A stretch of DNA of 64,000 nucleotides, from assembly GCF_012272815.1 (NCBI RefSeq), contig NZ_JAAWWL010000001.1:1237146-1301145 (forward strand). The letters run 5' to 3'. Positions 42,742 to 50,747 of the stretch are shown here, piece after piece (the stretch's first letter is position 1; every line of letters begins with the position of its first letter). The notes under the pieces are model-generated. The model saw only the letters and a list, made by a program, of their open reading frames with translations, was not told the DNA's origin and ran no database searches. The position numbers were made by a program, and so were the translations under genes. This DNA comes from Croceivirga thetidis (GTDB taxonomy: Bacteria > Bacteroidota > Bacteroidia > Flavobacteriales > Flavobacteriaceae).

Positions 42742-44084
42742 TGCGAAAATATTGGGGAGTAGTTTTGGCATTGGTTCTTATCTGTTCCTGCAAAGAGACT
42801 AAGGAACCGGAAAATCAGGTTGATCTTGCACAAGTACCAGTTGAGGAACCGATACCAACAAGATTTGGTTTTGATTTTGATGCTTTCCAAGTTGTTCAGG
42901 ATACCGTCAGAAATGGAGACAGCTTTGGAGAGTTAATGCTCAAAAACCATGTTGATTATGATAAGGTGTTGAAAATTTCTGAGAATTATAAGGACACCTT
43001 CGATGTTCGTATGATTAAGGTTGGCAAACCTTATTTTATTTTGAATACCAAAGATTCAATACCAAAAGCCCAGGTATTTATTTATCAAAATGACAAAATC
43101 AATTACACCGTTGTTGATTTAAGAGACTCTGCCCATGCATACAAGAGCAAAAGAAAAGTAAAATATGTAGAACGTGAAATAGGTGGCACTATAAAGAATT
43201 CACTTTCGCTGGATATGGATTCTCTTGGTGTAGATTATCTAGTAACCATAAACCTTTCAGAAATATATGCTTGGAGTGTGGATTTCTTTAAGCTTGACAA
43301 AGGCGATAAATTTAAAGTTATTTATGACGAAAGATTTATCAATGATAGTATTTATGCTGGTGTGGGCCCAATAAAAGCAGCCTACTTTAAACACCGAGAC
43401 AAAGAAATATACGCCTTCCCTTTTGTAACGGATTCCGTTCAGAATTTAAAGGGGTTTTACGATCAAGATGCAAAAAATCTGCGAAGCACTTTCCTTAAGG
43501 CGCCAATTAAATTTGGTTACAGACTATCATCACGTTACAATTTAAAAAGACGAATCGCCTATTACGGTTATAAGGTCAGGCCGCACCGTGGAACTGATTA
43601 TGCCGCACCGGTAGGAACACCAATAATTGCAACTGCAAATGGTACTGTAACTGAATCAACAAGAAGGGGAGGAAATGGAAAATATGTGAAGATCAGGCAC
43701 AATTCAATGTACAGCACCCAATACTTGCATATGCGCGCCCAAAATGTCAAAAAAGGAGATTTGGTTCGACAAGGAGACGTTATCGGTTGGGTAGGAATGA
43801 CGGGTAATACTAGTGGTCCTCATGTTTGTTACCGTTTTTGGAAAAACGGAGCGCAGGTAGATCCATTGCGTGAAGACCTACCAAGATCGGAACCTATTGC
43901 CGATTCATTGAGAACAACATATTTCGAAACCATAGAGCCATTAAAATTCCAACTGGATTGTATTGAATATGCCAATCCTGAAACATTGCAAGAAGACATT
44001 CAACTAAACCAAAAACAAGATGTCATTACCCAAAATCAACCCGACGAAAACCAAAGCATGGCAGAAGCTGAGCCAACACTTTGA
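42741..44084 (+). CDS. M23 family metallopeptidase lipoprotein, H-x-C variant
   Basis: A 447-residue cell-wall hydrolase or related factor. A lipoprotein signal (Cys15/Cys17) is followed by a long helical region and a LytM domain at about 270-375. Metal ligands H282 and D286 (HRGTD) and H330 are present. The last HxH motif reads H361-V-C363, so the third zinc ligand is cysteine instead of histidine. M23 enzymes cut peptidoglycan cross-bridges; divergent ones act as amidase activators. Its ATG overlaps the previous stop by one base, and pgi starts inside its last 65 bases. Confidence 0.85.
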   Translation: MRKYWGVVLALVLICSCKETKEPENQVDLAQVPVEEPIPTRFGFDFDAFQVVQDTVRNGDSFGELMLKNHVDYDKVLKISENYKDTFDVRMIKVGKPYFILNTKDSIPKAQVFIYQNDKINYTVVDLRDSAHAYKSKRKVKYVEREIGGTIKNSLSLDMDSLGVDYLVTINLSEIYAWSVDFFKLDKGDKFKVIYDERFINDSIYAGVGPIKAAYFKHRDKEIYAFPFVTDSVQNLKGFYDQDAKNLRSTFLKAPIKFGYRLSSRYNLKRRIAYYGYKVRPHRGTDYAAPVGTPIIATANGTVTESTRRGGNGKYVKIRHNSMYSTQYLHMRAQNVKKGDLVRQGDVIGWVGMTGNTSGPHVCYRFWKNGAQVDPLREDLPRSEPIADSLRTTYFETIEPLKFQLDCIEYANPETLQEDIQLNQKQDVITQNQPDENQSMAEAEPTL

Positions 44085-45657
44085 TACTGTTCACACCAAA
44101 CATTTAGCCGAACTTTTTCAAGACAACCCTGAAAGGGCTGCCAATTTCTCAATTGACTGGCAGGATTTTTTTGTGGATTATTCAAAGAACAATATTGATA
44201 AGACAACAAAAAATTTATTGTTGGAATTGGCTGATGAGGTTCATTTAAAAGAGTCTTTGGAATATTATTTTGGAGGTCAGACCATTAATGAAACTGAGGG
44301 GCGTGCGGTATTACATACAGCTTTAAGGGCCAATAAGGAAACACATGTTGAGGTTGATGGCAAAAATGTAGTTAAAGAAGTTTACCAAGTAAAAGAACAG
44401 ATAAGGACTTTTGTCGAAGATGTTGTTTCTGGATCCAAAAAAGGGTATTCGGGTAAAGCATTCACCGATGTGGTCAATATTGGTATTGGGGGTTCTGATT
44501 TAGGTCCAGTAATGGCTATTGAAGCCCTAAAATTCTACAGGAACAATCTAAAGGTCCATTTTGTTAGCAATGTTGATGGTGATTTAGTTCATGATGTTTT
44601 GAAGGAGATTGATCCAGAAACCACACTTTTCATTGTGGTTTCAAAATCCTTTACCACACAAGAAACTTTATCAAATGCACTCACGATTAAAAAATGGTTT
44701 TTGCAACATGCCCAAGAAGATGATATTGCCAAGCATTTTGCAGCAGTCTCCAGGAATTTGGAGATGATTGATGAGTTCGGAATAGATAAAAAGAACGTTT
44801 TCCCAATGTGGGATTGGGTAGGCGGTCGTTTTTCACTCTGGAGCGCTGTTGGTTTGTCAATAGCCCTTTCAATAGGCTTCGAAAATTTTGACGAACTTTT
44901 ATCAGGTGCCAATGCGATGGACCTTCATTTTCAAGATGCTGAGTTCGAAGAAAATATTCCGGTCATGTTGGCCTTATTAAGTGTTTGGTACAATAACTTT
45001 TTCGGTGCCGAGACTGAAGCCATAATTCCTTATACCCAATACTTGCATAGATTGCCTGCTTATCTACAACAGGGTATTATGGAAAGCAATGGAAAAAGTG
45101 TAGATAGGTCCGGGGCCAGCACACCATATCAAACCGGTACAATAATTTGGGGAGAACCAGGTACCAATTCACAGCATGCATTTTTTCAATTGATACACCA
45201 AGGTACTAAGCTAATTCCGGCTGATTTTATAGGTTTTAAACAATCGCTTCATGGTGACAATGACCATCATAACAAACTAATGGCCAATTTCTTTGCGCAA
45301 ACTGAGGCGTTAATGAACGGAAAATCATTGCAAGAGGTTAAATCCGAACTTGAGGCTTCAGGAAAATCTGAAGAAGAAATTGAAGCCTTGGCACCTTTTA
45401 AGGTTTTTGAGGGTAACAAACCAACGAATACAATTTTAATTGAAAAATTGACACCCAGAAGTTTAGGGTCTTTAGTAGCAATGTACGAGCATAAAATTTT
45501 CGTTCAAGGTATAATTTGGAATATTTTCAGCTATGACCAATGGGGTGTGGAATTGGGCAAGCAATTGGCCAAAAATACCTTGAAGGATATTGAAGGTGAT
45601 CAAATTGGCAAACACGATAGCTCCACAATGCAATTATTGCAAAAATTTAAGAGCTAA
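44020..45657 (+). CDS. pgi: Glucose-6-phosphate isomerase
   Basis: A 545-residue glycolytic enzyme interconverting glucose 6-phosphate and fructose 6-phosphate. Signature segments are VVNIGIGGSDLGP, FVSNVDGD, VVSKSFTTQET, the GxGGRFSLWSAVG block, and the final HDSSTMQLLQKF. The N-terminus MSLPKINPTKTKAWQKL is typical of the family, so I keep the start at 44020, which places the first 21 codons inside the M23 gene in another frame. This is a long overlap for two conserved genes. Confidence 0.93.
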   Translation: MSLPKINPTKTKAWQKLSQHFDTVHTKHLAELFQDNPERAANFSIDWQDFFVDYSKNNIDKTTKNLLLELADEVHLKESLEYYFGGQTINETEGRAVLHTALRANKETHVEVDGKNVVKEVYQVKEQIRTFVEDVVSGSKKGYSGKAFTDVVNIGIGGSDLGPVMAIEALKFYRNNLKVHFVSNVDGDLVHDVLKEIDPETTLFIVVSKSFTTQETLSNALTIKKWFLQHAQEDDIAKHFAAVSRNLEMIDEFGIDKKNVFPMWDWVGGRFSLWSAVGLSIALSIGFENFDELLSGANAMDLHFQDAEFEENIPVMLALLSVWYNNFFGAETEAIIPYTQYLHRLPAYLQQGIMESNGKSVDRSGASTPYQTGTIIWGEPGTNSQHAFFQLIHQGTKLIPADFIGFKQSLHGDNDHHNKLMANFFAQTEALMNGKSLQEVKSELEASGKSEEEIEALAPFKVFEGNKPTNTILIEKLTPRSLGSLVAMYEHKIFVQGIIWNIFSYDQWGVELGKQLAKNTLKDIEGDQIGKHDSSTMQLLQKFKS

Positions 45658-45719
45658 TATTCGATTTTAGCAATCCTCACTTTTAAATAATAAAACACCT
45701 ATTTTCAGGACATTAGAAA

Positions 45720-45738
45720 TGTTAACTGTTAGTTAACA
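45720..45738. promoter_or_regulatory. 19-nt inverted repeat upstream of the Oar-like receptor
   Basis: TGTTAACT (45720-45727) and AGTTAACA (45731-45738) are perfect 8-bp arms with a 3-nt spacer, about 30 bp upstream of the predicted -33 box. A dimeric regulator could bind here. Confidence 0.5.
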
Positions 45739-45768
45739 ACTTCTTTTCAATTTAACCTTGTCTTAATC

Positions 45769-45796
45769 TTGGTAAACTAAAGATGGTTCACTTTTG
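45769..45796 (+). promoter_or_regulatory. Probable promoter of the Oar-like receptor
   Basis: TTG at 45769-45771 and CACTTTTG at 45789-45796 (one mismatch to TAnnTTTG) with a 17-nt spacer. The leader would be about 28 nt. Confidence 0.4.
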
Positions 45797-45829
45797 CAGT
45801 GCTAATTTCAACGTTTAAACACTGTTAAA

Positions 45830-48800
45830 ATGAAAAAAATCTACTTAGTTGTTATTGCACTATTTTCATGTGCTTTAGCTTTTTCACAAGGGGTTACGAC
45901 CTCTGCGATCGGTGGTCAGATTACCGATCAAAACGGCGAACCTCTTCCAGGCGCAAGCGTGGTAGCCGTTCACACACCATCAGGTACTACCTATGGTGCT
46001 GCTACTGACTTCGATGGGTACTATCGTATTTCTGGTATGCGTACTGGTGGACCATACACGATTACCCTTTCTTATGTCGGATTTAATGATGATGTAAAAA
46101 ATGGGGTTTTCTTGAACCTTGGTAGTACAGAGCGTATCAGTACACAATTGGTTGAATCTGCAACTGCTTTAGATGAGGTAGTTGTTACAGGAACAAGCAA
46201 TAGTGTCTTTGGTTCTGGTAAAACAGGTACGGAAACCAACATTTCACAAAGACAGGTTGCAACCACTCCAGCAGCTTCACGATCTTTAGCTGATTTTGTT
46301 CGTTTGACTCCTCAAGCACAGTTATCCGAAGGTAACGACGGATTTTCTATTTCCTTAGCTGGTCAGAACAACAGATATAATGCCATCTATGTTGATGGTG
46401 CCGTAAACAATGACGTTTTTGGTTTGGCTGGTTCTGGAACAAATGGTGGTCAGACAGGGGTAAATCCACTTTCTGTTGATGCTATCGAAACTTTTCAGGT
46501 AAACATCGCACCTTTTGATATCAAACAATCTGGTTTCTCAGGTGGTTCTATTAATGCGGTGACACGTTCGGGTTCAAATAACCTTGAGGGATCTGCCTAT
46601 TACTTCACCAGAAACCAAGACTTAGCGGGTAAAACTCCAGTTGATAACGTGAATAGTGATGATGAAAGGGAAAAACTTGCTGATTTCACCACCAATACCT
46701 ATGGTTTGCGAATTGGAGGTCCAATTGTAAAAGACAAGTTGTTCTTCTTTGTAAACTATGAAAGAGGTGATACTGAAATACCACAGCCTTTTAATTTTGC
46801 TGGTCAATACACTGGTCGTTCATCACAGGCAGATATTGATAATTTGGTAAGCTTCTTACAGAACACCTATAATTATAACCCAGGTACTTTTGACAACAAT
46901 ACAAGTACTTTGGAAAGCAATACGCTTGTAGCCAAAATAGATTGGAACATAAATGAAAACCACAACTTGTCACTAAGACACAGTTATGTTAGTGCTGAGA
47001 ACTTAGAAGCCCGTAACGTTGGCAACCGTCAAATAGGGTTCATCAACGGATCTGAATTCTTTAATTCAGAAACAAATTCAACGGCACTTGAATTAAACTC
47101 ACGTTTCGGAAATAAGTTTAGTAACAACTTTATCGTAGGTTATACTGCAGTAAGGGATGACAGGGATCCTTTTGGAGACCCATTCCCAACTGTTGATATT
47201 CAAGATGGTGACGGTACGATTTCTTTCGGATCGGAGCCTTTTTCAACTGCAAACTTGTTGAATACCGATTACTTGACAATCACTAACAACTTCAATATCT
47301 ATTCTGGTGCACACACGATTACATTGGGTGCCAACATGGAATTCGCTACAGTTAAGAACTTGTTCTTTGCATTTAACTTTGGGGATTACACTTTTGAAGA
47401 TCAATTCGATGATGAAGGTAACCTCTTGTCAACTGGTTTAAATCAATTCTTGACTGGTCAAGACGCAGATGTATATCAGCATGGATATTCTTTGGTTGGT
47501 AACGGAATCAATGGTGACGAATCTGCGGGTTCTGCCGATTTTGAAACTGAGCAATACGGATTCTACGTACAAGATGAAATTGATATCACAGATAACCTTA
47601 GAGTAAACATTGGTGCAAGAATTGACATTCCTGTTTGGAAAGACGGTCCTGTTAATGATGACTTTAATACTAGAACTGTTGGCATACTTGAAGCTGCTGG
47701 TAAAGATTTACAAGGAGCACGAGTTGGACAACAAATTAGCAACGCCGTATTCTCTCCACGACTTGGTTTTAACTGGGATGTTAATGGTGAAAGAAAAACC
47801 CAGATAAGAGGTGGTTTAGGTGTATTCACCTCACGTCTACCTTTGGTTTGGCCAGGGGGTTCATATAATAACAACGGTGTTACAGGCGGATTCAACTTCG
47901 AATTCGGACAACCTTTCGTTGCAGATGTTAATAATCAGTTTGAAGATCCTACACCAGGCTCAGGTGGTTTGGGTGGTAACATAGATTTAATTGCCGAAGA
48001 CTTCAAATTACCACAGGTAATCAAATATAATATTGGTATCGATCAAAAATTACCCTTGTGGGGCTTGATTGGTTCGGTTGATTTCTTGTACACAGACGTA
48101 ATTACAGATATCTACTACGAAAACTTGAACTTACCAGCTGCTGTAGGAACGTACGAGGGTGCTGATAACAGACCTTTTTATGATAGAAGAGGTAACTTAG
48201 ACCCAACTTATGGTAGAATCATCTTGGCTTCTAATACTGGAGGCGGTAACGCTACGACGGCTACCTTTACTTTGAGTAAGCCATTCCAAAATGGTTTTGC
48301 GGCCTCTGCTTCTTATGTTTACAGTGAGTCGAACAAAATCTTCGATGGTACGTCTTCTCAGAACAGTTCACAGTGGAGAAACATTCAAACTGTAAATGGT
48401 AAAAATTCAAATTTACCAGTAACACGTTCTGACTTCGCTAGTAACAGGTTTGTTGCCAATGCATCTTACAGATTGGATTGGAACGAAAATGTTGCAACTA
48501 CGGTTTCATTGTTCTACAATGGTTTCCAAGCACAGCCTTTTAGTTTTACCTATAGAGAAGGTAGAGACTTATTGAATGATGATTCTCGAGATAATGCGTT
48601 GATCTACATTCCAAGAAATGCTGGTGAGATTCAATTTAGCGGTGATGAAGCTGAACAAGCTGCTCAATGGGCGCAATTGGATAATTTCATCAACAGTATT
48701 GAATATCTTAGAGAAAATAGAGGTAACTATGCCGAGCGTAATGCTGTACGTGGTCCATGGAGCCATGTAGTTGACTTTAAGCTATTGCAAGACTTTAGCA

Positions 48801-49072
48801 TTAAAACAGGTAAGAAAACAAATACGCTGCAGTTGTCTGCTGATATTTTCAACTTTACCAATTTATTGAACAAGAACTGGGGTAAAATCAACTTTACTAG
48901 TGGTAATGTTCAGCCGTTGACTACGGTTTCTACCGGTAGCACTCCAGTATTCAGCATCAATAGTGGTGTTATGGATGATGCAGGAAACCCTGATTTTGAG
49001 CAAATAGATGACTTTGGAATTCAGTCTTCTAGATGGCAAGCGCAATTAGGTATTAGATATATCTTCAATTAA
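45830..49072 (+). CDS. TonB-dependent receptor, Oar-like
   Basis: A 1080-residue outer-membrane protein. A signal peptide (ending LAFSQ) precedes a carboxypeptidase-regulatory-like beta domain (IGGQITDQNGEPLPGASV ... SYVGF, about 25-110). A plug follows with VDGAVNNDVFGLAGSG and INAVTRSGSNNLEGSAYYF, then a long barrel ending in GIRYIFN. The layout matches Oar proteins, used in development in Myxococcus and abundant in marine flavobacteria, where they may carry peptides or oligosaccharides. No SusD partner is adjacent. Confidence 0.9.
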   Translation: MKKIYLVVIALFSCALAFSQGVTTSAIGGQITDQNGEPLPGASVVAVHTPSGTTYGAATDFDGYYRISGMRTGGPYTITLSYVGFNDDVKNGVFLNLGSTERISTQLVESATALDEVVVTGTSNSVFGSGKTGTETNISQRQVATTPAASRSLADFVRLTPQAQLSEGNDGFSISLAGQNNRYNAIYVDGAVNNDVFGLAGSGTNGGQTGVNPLSVDAIETFQVNIAPFDIKQSGFSGGSINAVTRSGSNNLEGSAYYFTRNQDLAGKTPVDNVNSDDEREKLADFTTNTYGLRIGGPIVKDKLFFFVNYERGDTEIPQPFNFAGQYTGRSSQADIDNLVSFLQNTYNYNPGTFDNNTSTLESNTLVAKIDWNINENHNLSLRHSYVSAENLEARNVGNRQIGFINGSEFFNSETNSTALELNSRFGNKFSNNFIVGYTAVRDDRDPFGDPFPTVDIQDGDGTISFGSEPFSTANLLNTDYLTITNNFNIYSGAHTITLGANMEFATVKNLFFAFNFGDYTFEDQFDDEGNLLSTGLNQFLTGQDADVYQHGYSLVGNGINGDESAGSADFETEQYGFYVQDEIDITDNLRVNIGARIDIPVWKDGPVNDDFNTRTVGILEAAGKDLQGARVGQQISNAVFSPRLGFNWDVNGERKTQIRGGLGVFTSRLPLVWPGGSYNNNGVTGGFNFEFGQPFVADVNNQFEDPTPGSGGLGGNIDLIAEDFKLPQVIKYNIGIDQKLPLWGLIGSVDFLYTDVITDIYYENLNLPAAVGTYEGADNRPFYDRRGNLDPTYGRIILASNTGGGNATTATFTLSKPFQNGFAASASYVYSESNKIFDGTSSQNSSQWRNIQTVNGKNSNLPVTRSDFASNRFVANASYRLDWNENVATTVSLFYNGFQAQPFSFTYREGRDLLNDDSRDNALIYIPRNAGEIQFSGDEAEQAAQWAQLDNFINSIEYLRENRGNYAERNAVRGPWSHVVDFKLLQDFSIKTGKKTNTLQLSADIFNFTNLLNKNWGKINFTSGNVQPLTTVSTGSTPVFSINSGVMDDAGNPDFEQIDDFGIQSSRWQAQLGIRYIFN

Positions 49073-49097
49073 TCAGAAGTTAGTTTAAGTTAATTAG

Positions 49098-49128
49098 ACC
49101 CCGACCTTTAGCGTCGGGGTTTTTTTTG
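49098..49128 (+). terminator. Intrinsic terminator after the Oar-like receptor
   Basis: ACCCCGAC (49098-49105) pairs with GTCGGGGT (49113-49120), followed by eight T. Confidence 0.88.
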
Positions 49129-49172
49129 CCCCAAAAAGAACTTACCTTTAACGAAACCAACAACTACAATTC

Positions 49173-49607
49173 ATGGAAATCTTACAAAACGTTCACTCCT
49201 ATCTAGCTTATATTGTTCTGGCAGTCTTGATCATTGCTGTTGTAAATGCTTTTTTAGGCTGGTTGGGCAAGAAGGAATTTAAGTTTGAAAAAGACTTGAG
49301 AATCAGCTTGTTTGCATTAATATTAAGCCACATTCAACTACTAGTTGGTCTAATACTATATTTTGTCTCAGCCAATGGTTTAAATGCGCTACAAGAATTC
49401 GGTATGGGGGGGTTAAATTCTGCGGCTAGGCTCTTGGCATTGGAACACCCTGTGACCAATATTTTAGCAATTGCCTTTATAACAATCGGTTGGTCACGAC
49501 ATAAGAAAACAAACGATGATACCACCAAATTCAAACGTATCGCATTGCTTTATGGTGCAGGCTTGGTATTGATTTTGAGCCGTATACCTTGGGGGCAGTG
49601 GTTGTAA
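49173..49607 (+). CDS. Four-helix integral membrane protein
   Basis: A 144-residue inner-membrane protein with four hydrophobic segments. Conserved-looking polar residues lie in VHSYLAY near the start and LEHPVTNILAIAFITIGWSRHKK near residue 90. Similar proteins in flavobacteria are often labelled cytochrome b-like, probably because of paired histidines in helices; here H8 and H92 could serve. There is no proof of haem. It is alone between a terminator and the convergent nuclease gene. Confidence 0.75.
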   Translation: MEILQNVHSYLAYIVLAVLIIAVVNAFLGWLGKKEFKFEKDLRISLFALILSHIQLLVGLILYFVSANGLNALQEFGMGGLNSAARLLALEHPVTNILAIAFITIGWSRHKKTNDDTTKFKRIALLYGAGLVLILSRIPWGQWL

Positions 49608-49620
49608 TCAGCTTCTAAAT

Positions 49621-50670
49621 CTAGTTTGAAGGGTTTATATTCTCTTTGATTAAAATCAGATATACTGGGAAATGGTCTGAATAACCACCTTGATAGGTTG
49701 TTCCGACATAAGTGCGGTAGGGATATCCTTTGTACTTACCTGAAGTATTTTGTAGGTATTTTGGGTTATAGATTCCAGCCTTCCAATAAGTAAATGAATT
49801 GGTGGCATCTTCCAATAAATTAGGAGTAAGAATTAGTTGATCAAAGAGGTTCCATTTATCCCTATAGGCTAAAGTACCCGCGCCTTTTTTATAAAACTTG
49901 TCCATAGGGTTGAATAACGAAAGACTGTCCAATTGTCTTTGTCTCCCTTTTGTTCTTAAAACCTTTTTCAAACTTCTATCCTTAGGGTCATCGTTGAAGT
50001 CACCCATAGTTATGATTTTGGCCGACGGTTTTATCCTATAAATTGAGTCAAGTATTCGTTTTGTTAATTCTGCAGCTTTAATGCGCAATGGTTCACTTCT
50101 TGTTCGCCCACCACGCCTTGAGGGCCAATGGTTAACAATGAAATGAAATTCTTCATCATCTAAGAATCCAGAAACCACTAATTGGTCTCGGGTATAATCC
50201 CTTTTATCATCAACATCAAAAAGTAATAGACGATGACTCCTAGAATTATTCGGAATAAAGGCCTCTTTCTTATAAATTAAAGCCACATCAATTCCACGAT
50301 CATCTGGTGAATCAAAATGTACAATCCCGTAATTCTTTGAAATCAAATTTGGTTGATTTATTAGGTCACGAATAACTTGTATGTTTTCCACTTCACAAAG
50401 ACCGATAATATCAGGCGATGATTTTGTCAATCCGTATCCAACTTCTGAAATGACATTAGATATGGCCAAGATTTTCCTTTCGTAACGTTCTTTTGTCCAG
50501 TTAAATGCGCCATTTGGAGTCCTATCATCGTCAAAAATCAGAGAATCGTTACGGGTATCAAAAAGGTTTTCAACATTATAAAAAGCTATTGTTCGAGCAC
50601 TAAATACTTTGCCCTCTTGGGCGAAGAGAAATATTGGAATAAGAACAAACGATACCGTGCAAATTCTCAT
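49621..50670 (-). CDS. Secreted endonuclease/exonuclease/phosphatase family protein
   Basis: A 349-residue protein with a signal peptide (ending LFAQ). The EEP fold is complete: YNVENLFD (N32), LCEVEN (metal-binding E93), NHWPSRRGG (catalytic H181), MGDFNDDP (D224, N226) and YSDHFPVY (D332, H333). It would cut nucleic acids or phosphodiesters outside the cytoplasm. It is divergent, across 77 bp, from a TonB receptor and a DUF5689/lamin-tail lipoprotein. That trio suggests a surface system for extracellular DNA or phosphoester use. Confidence 0.9.
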   Translation of the reverse strand: MRICTVSFVLIPIFLFAQEGKVFSARTIAFYNVENLFDTRNDSLIFDDDRTPNGAFNWTKERYERKILAISNVISEVGYGLTKSSPDIIGLCEVENIQVIRDLINQPNLISKNYGIVHFDSPDDRGIDVALIYKKEAFIPNNSRSHRLLLFDVDDKRDYTRDQLVVSGFLDDEEFHFIVNHWPSRRGGRTRSEPLRIKAAELTKRILDSIYRIKPSAKIITMGDFNDDPKDRSLKKVLRTKGRQRQLDSLSLFNPMDKFYKKGAGTLAYRDKWNLFDQLILTPNLLEDATNSFTYWKAGIYNPKYLQNTSGKYKGYPYRTYVGTTYQGGYSDHFPVYLILIKENINPSN

Positions 50671-50747
50671 AACTCGAAAATAGACAAGAATTTAAGAATA
50701 TCGAATGCATTCATTTTTATATTAAATTCGGACAACTAACCATTACC

